This document shows positions 27,005 through 35,367 of a stretch of 64,000 nucleotides of DNA, piece after piece. This DNA comes from Thalassobaculaceae bacterium (GTDB lineage Bacteria; Pseudomonadota; Alphaproteobacteria; Thalassobaculales; Thalassobaculaceae): assembly GCA_029212785.1 (NCBI GenBank), contig JARGOG010000007.1, positions 44,049 through 108,048 of the forward strand, read 5' to 3'. Within the stretch, counting starts at the first letter, position 1, and each line of letters begins with the position of its first letter. The translations under genes were made by a program, and so were the position numbers. The notes beneath the pieces are model-generated. The model did no database searches. It had not been told where the DNA came from and saw only the letters and a program-made list of their open reading frames with translations.

Positions 27005-28225
27005 GTGAACGACGCGGGACTGGTTACGTTCGCAGAGGTCGAAGGGACGACCCGTGTGTGCTCGCCACGGGAAACGGTCGACCGTGTCACCCCGTTGCTG
27101 CCGGTCTTCGGCATCACCCGGGTGGCGAACGTGACCGGTCTCGACGTCATCGGCATTCCGGTGGTCATGGTCACGCGCCCGAACGCGCGGTCGGTGTCGG
27201 TTGCGCAGGGCAAGGGCGCGACACTGGACGCGGCCAAGGCATCCGGTCTGATGGAATCGATCGAGATCCACCATGCCGAGCATATCCTCGCGCCGCTGCT
27301 GCTCAGTTCCTACAACGAAATCCGATTCCGCGAGACCGTGGTCGACGTCACGACCATGGCACTCTCCGCCCGGCAGAACCTCACGCCGACGAGCCGGTTG
27401 CTCTGGATCTGCGGCGCCGATCTGAAGACCGGAGCGCCGGTCTGGGTGCCCTACGAGGCCGTCCACACGGATTTCCGGTCGCCATTTCCCGAGGGAAGCG
27501 GCTACTTCCTGTGCACTTCCAACGGGCTCGCCTCCGGCAACCATGTGGACGAGGCGGTTTGCCACGGGTTGAGCGAGGTGATTGAGCGCGACGCCCTGGC
27601 TCTCTGGCGGGCAAGACCGCAAGCGGAGCGGGATGCGACCGAGGTCGATCTTGCCGGTGTGACCGACCCCCACTGCCGCTGGCTGCTGGATCGCTACGCG
27701 GCGGCCGGTGTGCCGGTGCGGGCCTGGAACATGACAACGGATATCGGAGTGCCGGCCTTCCATGTCTGGATTGCCCCGCCCGTCGGGGGTGTCCGTCTGG
27801 CGGTGACCGGTTTCAACGGGCACGGCTGTCATCCTTTCGCGCGGATCGCATTGTCCCGCGCCCTGTCGGAGGCGGCCCAAGGACGGCTGACCATGATCGC
27901 CGGTGTGCGCGACGATATCGATCCTGCCTCCTACGACGAGCGGTTGGACGAGGCTCCCGCGCCGCAGCACGCAGAAAGCCGCCCGTCCGTGGCTTTCGCC
28001 GACATTCCCTCGTTGCATGGGCGCAGCGCGCGGGTGCTGATCGAGCAAATGACGCGGCAGCTCGTGGATGCCGGAATGGAGCAGGTGATCCTGGTCGATC
28101 TGACGCGCCCGGAATTCGATATTCCGGTGGTCCGCATCATCGTACCGGGACTGGAGGGCAATCCGAACGCCCGACAGTATCGCCCGGGGCCGCGCGCCCT
28201 GAAAGCGGCGGGGGTGGCACTATGA
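27005..28225 (+). CDS. YcaO-domain protein (TfuA-associated, ATP-dependent amide-backbone modification)
   Basis: A 406-residue YcaO enzyme. The ATP/Mg-binding signature is present: ASGLMESIE (79-87, E84 and E87) and HGLSEVIERDA (187-197, E191, E194, R195, D196). YcaO proteins phosphorylate peptide amide oxygens with ATP to build azolines, amidines or thioamides. Those paired with TfuA install thioamides, as in methyl-coenzyme M reductase thioglycine and thioamitide peptides. The C-terminus (QYRPGPRALKAAGVAL) lacks the PxPxP ending typical of azoline-forming YcaO enzymes, which fits the TfuA class. Its stop overlaps the TfuA start by four bases (ATGA), so the two are translationally coupled. 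Confidence 0.9.
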   Translation: MNDAGLVTFAEVEGTTRVCSPRETVDRVTPLLPVFGITRVANVTGLDVIGIPVVMVTRPNARSVSVAQGKGATLDAAKASGLMESIEIHHAEHILAPLLLSSYNEIRFRETVVDVTTMALSARQNLTPTSRLLWICGADLKTGAPVWVPYEAVHTDFRSPFPEGSGYFLCTSNGLASGNHVDEAVCHGLSEVIERDALALWRARPQAERDATEVDLAGVTDPHCRWLLDRYAAAGVPVRAWNMTTDIGVPAFHVWIAPPVGGVRLAVTGFNGHGCHPFARIALSRALSEAAQGRLTMIAGVRDDIDPASYDERLDEAPAPQHAESRPSVAFADIPSLHGRSARVLIEQMTRQLVDAGMEQVILVDLTRPEFDIPVVRIIVPGLEGNPNARQYRPGPRALKAAGVAL

Positions 28226-29829
28226 ACGCCATCGTATTCGGCGGCCCGTCGCTTCCGCCCGGCGCGAGAAGCCGGTTCGGCGGCGTCATCTTCAAAGGCC
28301 CGGCACGTCAAGGCGATGTGTATCTGGCGCTTCGGGAGTCGCCGCGGGCGATCGGCATCATCGACGGCTATTTCGATTCCGTACCCTCGGTCTGGCACAA
28401 GGAGGTGCTCTGGGCGATGGCGAATGGCGTGCACGTGCTCGGCGCGTCCAGCATCGGGGCGCTGCGCGCTGCGGAACTCGACATGTTCGGCATGGAAGGG
28501 ATCGGCACCGTCTATGACGCCTATCGGACCGGCCGGATCGAGGATGACGACGAGGTCGCGGTCACCCATGGTCCGGCGGATCTCGGGTATCGGCCGCTGA
28601 CTCTGGCGATGGTCAGCATTCGCGCGACGCTGGAGACCTTCTGCGTCGACCGTCTCGATCGGCTCGATAGTCTCCGGCTGGTCCGCAATGTCGCCAAGGC
28701 ACTGGGTTATCGGGAGCGGACGGTGCCGGAGATCGTTGCCCGGGCGCTGTCGATCGGCGCTTGCGCCCGCGACGTGGAGACCATCGCGGAGCATCTGACC
28801 CGGCATGCGATCGATGTGAAGGCGGAGGATGCCGAACGGCTGCTGCAGGCCATCGGCGACCGGACCGAGGAATTCGCCGATCCCAAATCCGTTCGTTTCG
28901 AGTTCAACGATACGGCGGCGTGGCGAACCTTTACAGCTTGGGCCGACGCGCAACACTACGCCAGACTGCGTGCCGATACCCGCTCAGCCCGGCTGCAGAC
29001 GGTTCCGCGTTCGCAGCACCGTGTCGCGCAACGGCGGGGAGCCGAAGGCGTCGGCGGTCGACAGGGCGGAGGCGAAGGCTTCGGCCCCCTCGGACCAGTA
29101 GCCCCGTCTGGTACGTGCTTCACCCAGCAGCCGCAGGCGTTCGGAATCGTAGAAATAGGGATGCTCGGACGCCAGCGCCTTGCCTGCTTGGAGCAACTCG
29201 GCTTCAGCATCCTCCACGGCGTCGCTGGCGAGCAGGCATTCCGCGAGCAGGGTACGGGCATAGGACAGATGAAGTCCGCCGCCGGCGCCCTGGTACGAAT
29301 TGATCGCCTCCTGAATGTGGCCAATACCATCGCCGAACTCTCCGACATAGGTCATCGCCCAGCCGGCCAGGATACCGCCGCGGTCGATCCAGTATCGCAT
29401 GCCCGACTTGTTCTCGCTGGCGATGGCGACGGATCGCTCCGCCTCGGCGAGCACCATCTCCGGGTTGCGTTCGGTCTGCCAGATCGAGGCCGACATGCTG
29501 TAGGCATAGGCGAGGCCGAAGGCGTGGCCGATTTCCTCGGCCCGTTGCTTGGCGCACTCGATCGTTCTGAGAGCGGTTTCGCGGTCGCCGAGGAACCAGG
29601 TGTTCCAGGCACTGAGGCAGAGGGCCACCACCCCCGGATCCGTCCCCGGCGCGCCGATCGGCCGGTTGCCGCCGGCAGCCGCATAGAGCCTGACCGCTTC
29701 GTCGAAATGGCCGCGGGCGTCCGCGAAGTTGCCGGACCACAAGCGGTAGGCGCCATTGGCATTGGCCGCGTCGACCGTCATGATCGGATCGCTGGACTGG
29801 GCCGCGATGGCGCTGAGCTGGCGGGTTAG
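28222..29829 (+). CDS. tfuA: TfuA-like protein with abnormal 3' read-through
   Basis: The first ~254 residues form a TfuA-like protein: the start MNAIVFGGPSLPP, the segment KGPARQGDVYLAL, and GASSIGALRAAEL in the middle are typical. TfuA partners a YcaO enzyme and is thought to deliver the sulfur for thioamide formation. Beyond residue 254 the open frame runs another 281 codons exactly antisense, and codon-aligned, to the cyclase/AAA gene ending at 28984; that part is Arg/Gly/Pro/Ala-rich filler. So the ancestral stop seems to have been lost at the gene junction, or the gene really ends within the neighbour. The end given is the first in-frame stop; the homologous part ends near 28983. Confidence 0.75.
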   Translation: MNAIVFGGPSLPPGARSRFGGVIFKGPARQGDVYLALRESPRAIGIIDGYFDSVPSVWHKEVLWAMANGVHVLGASSIGALRAAELDMFGMEGIGTVYDAYRTGRIEDDDEVAVTHGPADLGYRPLTLAMVSIRATLETFCVDRLDRLDSLRLVRNVAKALGYRERTVPEIVARALSIGACARDVETIAEHLTRHAIDVKAEDAERLLQAIGDRTEEFADPKSVRFEFNDTAAWRTFTAWADAQHYARLRADTRSARLQTVPRSQHRVAQRRGAEGVGGRQGGGEGFGPLGPVAPSGTCFTQQPQAFGIVEIGMLGRQRLACLEQLGFSILHGVAGEQAFREQGTGIGQMKSAAGALVRIDRLLNVANTIAELSDIGHRPAGQDTAAVDPVSHARLVLAGDGDGSLRLGEHHLRVAFGLPDRGRHAVGIGEAEGVADFLGPLLGALDRSESGFAVAEEPGVPGTEAEGHHPRIRPRRADRPVAAGSRIEPDRFVEMAAGVREVAGPQAVGAIGIGRVDRHDRIAGLGRDGAELAG

Positions 29830-31992
29830 AACGGCGACCAGGGGGAAGTTTCCCTGGATCATGTTGGCGTTCCAGAGGCCGCGCACGGAGTCGAAGGTGG
29901 AACGGCTCTCGTCGCTGGTGACGGTCAGCGACAGCGCCTTCTCGAACAGTTCCTGGCTGACCGTGTCGCCCCAGCCATAGAAGATACTCCGGGTGGCGCC
30001 GAGCAGGTTGTAGATCTTCACCAGCCATTCCCGACGCTGCGTGCCGTCCTCCAGCGTGTCCGCTTCGGCGGTGGCAAGCTCGAGCTGGCGGATGGATTCC
30101 GTCGCGGCAAACTGGCCTTTAAACTTGTCGGCGGCGGCGATCCGGTAGGTAAGGCACTTCGGAATGTTGTTCGCTTCGGCGAAATGCCACGCTAGCACCT
30201 CGGGCGGGGCGGCGAATCCGTCCTCTTCCGCGTTGGTCTCCATGACGTCGGCGATCTTGCCGTGCAGTTTGGCGCGGTCGACCTTCAGCAGGCTGGAATA
30301 CCCGGCGTCGCGGAGCAGGGCGTGACGAAACCGGAATTCGTCGCCGACCGCGGCGCTGCCGGTCAGAATGCCGCGGGATTCGAGGTCGGAGAGGATCGCG
30401 ATCGCCCGGTCGATGTCGGTCCCAACAACGCGGGCGACGAGGCGCAGATCAAACACGTCGCCGCATACGGCACAGGCCTGGATGAACCCTTTGCCCGAGC
30501 CGAGTTCGTCGATGCGCTCGTTCAACAGGTCCATCAGCGTGGTCGGCGCGTCGTCCGGGTCGACCGCCCGACCCGTGTCGCTGCCCTTTCGGGCCGCCAT
30601 CCGGTCGATCTGGTGGGTGACATATTCTTCAATGAACAGCGGGATGCCGCCGACTTTCGTCAGCACAGCCTGGGCGTCGAGATGGGCGAACGGCTTCTCC
30701 GAGATCAGCAGGTCGACCATCGCGCGGGCATCGTCATGGGTGAGGCCCGCGAGCGGGATCTCCGTCACCTCCAGGCGCGTTCTGATTGAGAGGCTCTCCC
30801 GGCTTGTCAGAATGACCAGGATCGGGTGTCGGTCGACAACCTCGCTCAGCGATTCCAGCCACTCGGTTGAGGACTCATCGAGCCACTGGACGTCCTCGAT
30901 CACCACGACGACAGGCGTATTCTCGGCGATCCTCTCGAGCCTGCGGACCAGGGCGGAGACGATCCTGGCACGTTCCTCGATCGGCCGGGCCGAGGCGAGG
31001 TTGGCGCGGCCGTCTTCGAGGATGCGCTGGATTGCCGTCGCATCCTCGCGGGCCTGCTCGTCCGGCGACGGCGAGAGTTCGCGCGCCAAAGTCTCCGCCC
31101 GGGAACCGTCCGCCGGAGTTGCTGCGTCCAGGTGGCGGGTCAGCTCGTCCCGCAGGGGCTGCCAGGGACTGTTGCGGTGGTGCGTGTTGGCCTGCATCAG
31201 CACCAGATGCGGCGCGTCCTCCGAAACCGAGTGGACGAACTCGTAGACGACCCGGGACTTGCCGATACCGGCCGGCCCGACGATGCCGACGGCGGCGCCC
31301 TGGCCCCGCATCGCCTCGTCCCACAGCCTGTGCAGGACGGTCAGTTCCTCGGTGCGGCCGACGAAGGCGCAGCGTTGCAGCGCGTCTCGGGCCAGGAACC
31401 GCAAGGGCAGCTCGCGCTGGCCGCGCACCCGCCAGAACATCTCCGGATTGCGGAAGCCCTTGAGGCGGATCGGCGGGTGAGGGGCACAGACGAAAAAGCC
31501 GCCGGCCTTGCGGTACACCGCGTCGGAAATCGAGACCTCGCCGGGATCGACCTGTTCCTGCAGCCGGCGCGCCACATGCGGCGCGCGGCCGATCACCTCG
31601 TAGAAGATCGAGCCGCTGGAGGTCCGGGCCTCGCCGACCAGGACCGACCCGGAGGCGATACCGGTCCTGCAGGCCAGATTGGTGCCCATCGGCGTGCGGA
31701 TCTGACTGACGGCAGCGGATATTTCCAGGCCGGCGCGGACCGCCTGTTCGCTGGCATCCTCGCGCGCGGTGGGAAACCCGAAATAGGCGAGCACGCCGTC
31801 GCCCTCGATACGTGCGACGTAGCCGCCGAAATCAGATATGAGCCGGGCACACTTGCCCGAGAACGCGTCGAACACGTGCTGTGCGTCTTCCGGGTCGAGC
31901 GCATCGACAAGACCAGTCGATCCGACCAGGTCGACGAACATGACCGTCAGGTGCCGCCGTTCCTTCGTCGGTTGCCGTATTTCCTCGGACAA
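28984..31992 (-). CDS. Class III cyclase-like / AAA ATPase / TPR signalling protein
   Basis: A protein of 1002 residues. Residues ~12-190 form an adenylate/guanylate cyclase homology domain, ~205-480 an AAA/STAND-type ATPase with Walker A (GPAGIGKS) and Walker B (VVVIEDVQWLDE), and ~560-990 helical TPR-like repeats. In the cyclase domain a metal-binding Asp is present (FVDLVGSTG, D21), and EGDG is kept. The region that normally reads GETPNLAARL or GDAVNLAARL is GRAPHVARRL, so the transition-state Asn is His. Catalysis is therefore doubtful. STAND proteins usually oligomerise on sensing a partner through the repeats. It converges with and overlaps the tfuA frame; 183 bp separate its start from the next gene. 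Confidence 0.85.
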   Translation of the reverse strand: MSEEIRQPTKERRHLTVMFVDLVGSTGLVDALDPEDAQHVFDAFSGKCARLISDFGGYVARIEGDGVLAYFGFPTAREDASEQAVRAGLEISAAVSQIRTPMGTNLACRTGIASGSVLVGEARTSSGSIFYEVIGRAPHVARRLQEQVDPGEVSISDAVYRKAGGFFVCAPHPPIRLKGFRNPEMFWRVRGQRELPLRFLARDALQRCAFVGRTEELTVLHRLWDEAMRGQGAAVGIVGPAGIGKSRVVYEFVHSVSEDAPHLVLMQANTHHRNSPWQPLRDELTRHLDAATPADGSRAETLARELSPSPDEQAREDATAIQRILEDGRANLASARPIEERARIVSALVRRLERIAENTPVVVVIEDVQWLDESSTEWLESLSEVVDRHPILVILTSRESLSIRTRLEVTEIPLAGLTHDDARAMVDLLISEKPFAHLDAQAVLTKVGGIPLFIEEYVTHQIDRMAARKGSDTGRAVDPDDAPTTLMDLLNERIDELGSGKGFIQACAVCGDVFDLRLVARVVGTDIDRAIAILSDLESRGILTGSAAVGDEFRFRHALLRDAGYSSLLKVDRAKLHGKIADVMETNAEEDGFAAPPEVLAWHFAEANNIPKCLTYRIAAADKFKGQFAATESIRQLELATAEADTLEDGTQRREWLVKIYNLLGATRSIFYGWGDTVSQELFEKALSLTVTSDESRSTFDSVRGLWNANMIQGNFPLVAVLTRQLSAIAAQSSDPIMTVDAANANGAYRLWSGNFADARGHFDEAVRLYAAAGGNRPIGAPGTDPGVVALCLSAWNTWFLGDRETALRTIECAKQRAEEIGHAFGLAYAYSMSASIWQTERNPEMVLAEAERSVAIASENKSGMRYWIDRGGILAGWAMTYVGEFGDGIGHIQEAINSYQGAGGGLHLSYARTLLAECLLASDAVEDAEAELLQAGKALASEHPYFYDSERLRLLGEARTRRGYWSEGAEAFASALSTADAFGSPPLRDTVLRTRNRLQPG

Positions 31993-32152
31993 CGCCTCTT
32001 CCCCCGAATGTAAGGCGCATTGATCAGATATTATTCAACCTGTGGGGTCCGCATCCGGTTATTCTATCACTACAAAAACCGGCGCACACCGACAGTACCC
32101 TCCGCTCCCAATAGATGTAGAGCGGGTAAGGTTTTTAGAACATCGACCACGA

Positions 32153-32179
32153 ATAGAATTAATGATTAAGAAATTCTAT
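32153..32179. repeat. AT-rich inverted repeat spanning the stop codon of the following gene
   Basis: An 8-bp perfect inverted repeat, ATAGAATT (32153-32160) and AATTCTAT (32172-32179), with an 11-base loop. It includes the TAG stop of the minus-strand gene at 32176. It may act as an mRNA 3' hairpin, but there is no T-run after it. The 183-bp gap 31993-32175 around it has no gene. Confidence 0.45.
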
Positions 32180-33288
32180 CTATCAGCGGATGCCAGCAAC
32201 CGCTCCACCAGATAGGGCGTCAGGATTCCGGTCGGGCGTCTGCCGACTGAGAGTTGATATTCCTCGATCATCGACCGAGTAACGGCGTCCAGGCGCCCAT
32301 TGAGGAACCGTCCGGTCATGCCGAGGGCGCGTTGGATATCTTCGATATCGTCGCGGGTCAGGTCGGATGCCTCCAGGTCGCTTTCCGCCCGGTCCACCTC
32401 TCCGCGGCACGGGACGGGCGTTGTCGGGCCAGCCGTGTCCGCCCGCAGCGGCACCATGCCTGAGCGCGGAACCGGCACACCTCCAGCGGCCCGGAGCGCG
32501 CCCCGCTGGCGCAGCAGGGAGAACCACAGATCGGCGAAGATGGAAACGGCGACGGCGGTGATGAGGAAGCCCAGGATCTTGACCGGACTGTCCAGAATGG
32601 CGGTGACGGCGCCCGACAGCGTGCTCCAGCCGATTGGCATCGCCACATCGGTCTTCGGCATCGCGGCCGGCGCCATGTCCATATGCGCAATGTCCACCGG
32701 CGCCATCCAGACGGCCCGCGCGATCTGTAGGGTGTCGAGGTTCAGACATAGCGCGACGGCCACGGCGAAGAGGAGGATCCAGGCGCGGCTTCGGCGGCGA
32801 TACCACCCTGTGGCGCGGTCCATCGCGTCCTCGTACCAGTCCTCGATCCGTGCGCGAAACCCCTGACGATCGAGATTGGCCTCGTCCGCGAACAGGGCCA
32901 GGGTGCGCCTGAGGTCCGGGTTCGGCGCTGCCGAGACCAGATCGGAAACATGCGGTCGCGCCGGGCCCGACGCCCGCGCCAACCCGGCAAGCTCGTCGAT
33001 CAGGGCGCCGGTGAACAACCGGGCGGAAAGGTAGGAGGGGCCAGTCTTGCCCGGTGAACGGAGCTTGCGGATGGTCGGGTGTTCGAGGATCCGGTCGGCC
33101 AGACTGTTCGGCTGTCCCGGCTCGTCGGTTTCGCCACAGAGGTCCCTGACGGTCCGGGCCAGCGCCTTCTGGCGGAATTGCAGTGCCGAGGCGACGAACT
33201 CCCATACGGCCGAGCAGATCACTGCTGTCAGCCCGTACACACAGGCGAGGCTGGCAACAACATCGAATAGCGATCCGGAAGCGGGCAT
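32176..33288 (-). CDS. Membrane protein with C-terminal peptidoglycan-binding-like domain
   Basis: A protein of 370 residues. Hydrophobic segments lie at ~8-32, ~165-185 and ~225-262, with a long charged loop (~35-160) between the first two. The C-terminal ~60 residues (DDIEDIQRALGMTGRFLNGRLD ... MIEEYQ ... GILTPYLVERLL) resemble a peptidoglycan-binding type-1 repeat. It lies 29 bp downstream of the trypsin/SleB gene on the same strand, so both may form a cell-wall-related unit. I do not recognise a named family for the membrane part. Confidence 0.75.
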   Translation of the reverse strand: MPASGSLFDVVASLACVYGLTAVICSAVWEFVASALQFRQKALARTVRDLCGETDEPGQPNSLADRILEHPTIRKLRSPGKTGPSYLSARLFTGALIDELAGLARASGPARPHVSDLVSAAPNPDLRRTLALFADEANLDRQGFRARIEDWYEDAMDRATGWYRRRSRAWILLFAVAVALCLNLDTLQIARAVWMAPVDIAHMDMAPAAMPKTDVAMPIGWSTLSGAVTAILDSPVKILGFLITAVAVSIFADLWFSLLRQRGALRAAGGVPVPRSGMVPLRADTAGPTTPVPCRGEVDRAESDLEASDLTRDDIEDIQRALGMTGRFLNGRLDAVTRSMIEEYQLSVGRRPTGILTPYLVERLLASADR

Positions 33289-33317
33289 GCCGGGCTCCTG
33301 CAGAAATTCTGGATCGG

Positions 33318-34742
33318 CTACGGGATGTCGTTGAAGAAGACGTAGTTGCCGATCTGCGCACAGGGCGCGCGGTCGCGGGAATAATATGGATAGACCCGGC
33401 GGTGGTGGTAGTGGTCGGCGCCGAGGGTGAGGCCGCTGACCCGCCCGGCGATGAGGTCACGGGCGATCGTGACGCAGTCGGCGATCTCGGGGTCGCAGAG
33501 CGATATCGATAGGGTCCTGCTGCGATGCGGATCACCCGGGTTCCAGCAACTGAACTGATCGGGTTGACGGCAGACGGCTTCGACGCTCAGGCCGTATTTC
33601 GGCGACCGCTTCATTGCGCGGTTATAGACCACTTCGGCGATGGCCGACCGGGTCTCCGGCGGCTCGCGACGGGCCTCGCCGTAAAGGGTTCGGGCGACCA
33701 GATCGATGGCGTCGTCGAGATCGTCGATGGGTGGGCGTTCGAGCGGCATGGCGATGGGATCCGTGTCTGTTACCAAGTCCAGTGCCCGGTCTCGGGTGAA
33801 GGCGTCGAGGACGGCTTTGATCGGGGTGAAGACGCTGATCTCGCCCCGTCCGTCGTCGGCGCGCCCGTCGCTGGCCCAGGCATGCAGGCCGACCGCCCGT
33901 CCGCGCTCGTTCAACAGGCTGGCACCGCTGTCGCCCGGCTGTGTGACGGCCCGACAGAAAGCCTGATCCCGAAAGCCGACGCGGCGCAGCCCGTGGCCGG
34001 GGACCTCGGCATGGAAAGACAGCGTCGCGCGCTCGCAGACAACGGTGGTCCGTTGGCGACCGCCGACGGCGCCTGTCAGGTACAGCGACATGCCGGACCG
34101 GATGTCTCCGCTGACGCCGTTTGGCAGCATGTGGCCCAGCCTGTCGGCCGCCTCCGGGTGGTCGATCTCGGCGATGGCGGCATCGACTCTATTGGGATAT
34201 CCGGCGTCACTGGGCACCGGCGTCGTCCAGGCCGTCAGATGGGCGGCGGGCATTCCCCCGGGCGTCCCGTCGTCGATCGTCAGTCGGTCGCCGACCTGAG
34301 GCTGTGCGCCGGCCGCCAGGATGTGGCCGCAGCTGAGCAGGTAGGTCCGCCCGTCAAACCGGTTGCGCAGCAAATAGGAGTACGACCCCCAAGGAGCACC
34401 GGGCCGGTCGACGCGGACGGCATTGCGTTCTTCGGTGACAGGAGCTTCCGTCGCGGCGCTGCCCTGGGGCAGCAGCGGTGACAGGGCCTCGACGTCGATG
34501 GGAACAGGGTGGTCGCATTCCTTTGACCTGAATACGCCGGGTGCTGGGTCGGTGAGCGTCCGTTGGGCGCGCTTTTTGTCGACGAAGACCTTCAGGCACC
34601 GCTCGCCGCCGGGATGGCCGTCCGCCGCGCGCAAGCCGATACCAAAGCCGACGATAGAGCGGTCGCGCGCCCAGGCCGGCCGCGCGTTGCAATCGCCCGT
34701 GAGATGCAGATAGGCGGCGGTGATCGGATCGTTATGGTCCAT
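33318..34742 (-). CDS. Trypsin-like serine protease fused to SleB-type cell wall hydrolase
   Basis: A 474-residue protein from the ATG at 34742; an upstream in-frame start adds 47 Arg/Pro-rich residues that look non-coding. Residues ~105-320 resemble a trypsin-fold protease with a plausible triad H140 (LLSCGHIL), D187 (NRVDAAIAEI) and S272 (QPGDSGAS). Residues ~345-474 match cell wall hydrolase 2 (SleB), with the likely catalytic Glu E357 in TLYGEARRE and a typical VVYNRA segment. No signal peptide is evident, which is odd for both domains. Protease-SleB fusions are uncommon; the protease might act on its own chain or on a partner. Confidence 0.8.
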   Translation of the reverse strand: MDHNDPITAAYLHLTGDCNARPAWARDRSIVGFGIGLRAADGHPGGERCLKVFVDKKRAQRTLTDPAPGVFRSKECDHPVPIDVEALSPLLPQGSAATEAPVTEERNAVRVDRPGAPWGSYSYLLRNRFDGRTYLLSCGHILAAGAQPQVGDRLTIDDGTPGGMPAAHLTAWTTPVPSDAGYPNRVDAAIAEIDHPEAADRLGHMLPNGVSGDIRSGMSLYLTGAVGGRQRTTVVCERATLSFHAEVPGHGLRRVGFRDQAFCRAVTQPGDSGASLLNERGRAVGLHAWASDGRADDGRGEISVFTPIKAVLDAFTRDRALDLVTDTDPIAMPLERPPIDDLDDAIDLVARTLYGEARREPPETRSAIAEVVYNRAMKRSPKYGLSVEAVCRQPDQFSCWNPGDPHRSRTLSISLCDPEIADCVTIARDLIAGRVSGLTLGADHYHHRRVYPYYSRDRAPCAQIGNYVFFNDIP

Positions 34743-35367
34743 GCCGTTCTGGTCGATCCCGGATCTGCTCCCTCGAGAATGAGGCCGGGCCGCCACCGTC
34801 GGGAGTAAGCGGCGGCGACCCGGCTTGGCGCTGTATGTCGGTCTTGGTCTGCCCCCAAAGTTGACGAGCGCCGACGACCTCAACCTGCCTGACCAAGCTG
34901 CGTCATGCGATCATAGGGGCCACGGTGGCGCTGTGATGAATCCCACGATTGGCCGCGTCGGACCGAACCTCTCGTCGGTTGGACAGTAGTGTCGCGACCG
35001 ATCCCTGAACTTGGGAAATGAAACTGAGAGGGGGGCGTTCGGAGCACGGGGCTTCCCCGCCATCCGTTCCAAGAATGCGGATTTCGATTATGAACGCGCT
35101 CGCGCAAAGCGCGTGTATTAATCAATATTATGTCCGCATAGAGATTGCTGTTAACAAATTTATATCGTGGTGCTTTTCGATCTCAAGACTCTCAAAGAAA
35201 TTTGGCGGTGGAATGCGTATTTATTTGTATTTATTCGGAGATATTGAGAGTTTATCTGAGGTTTAATTTTAAGAATCATTCCAAAATATAGATTTGAAAT
35301 TTTAACTAATAATTATTTATTTCAACTCATAACTCGATGAAGGAAGTTCTCGGTACTGGAGGGATCA
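34743..35367. other. Long gene-free region, AT-rich in its second half
   Basis: About 625 bp without a supportable gene. The short frames here have no family signal or good ribosome site. From about 35100 to 35335 the base composition drops sharply to mostly A/T (for example TAATAATTATTTATTTCAAC near 35307-35326), in strong contrast with the genome. It probably contains the promoter of the sensor/chemoreceptor pair; TTGAAA at 35294 followed 17 bp later by TTATTT is a weak candidate. The ribosome site GGAGGG lies just before 35368. Confidence 0.5.

Noticed and set aside
34880..35266. Two short frames (81 and 82 codons) in the AT-rich region
   Set aside because: No ribosome site of quality, no domain, and composition that follows the local base bias.
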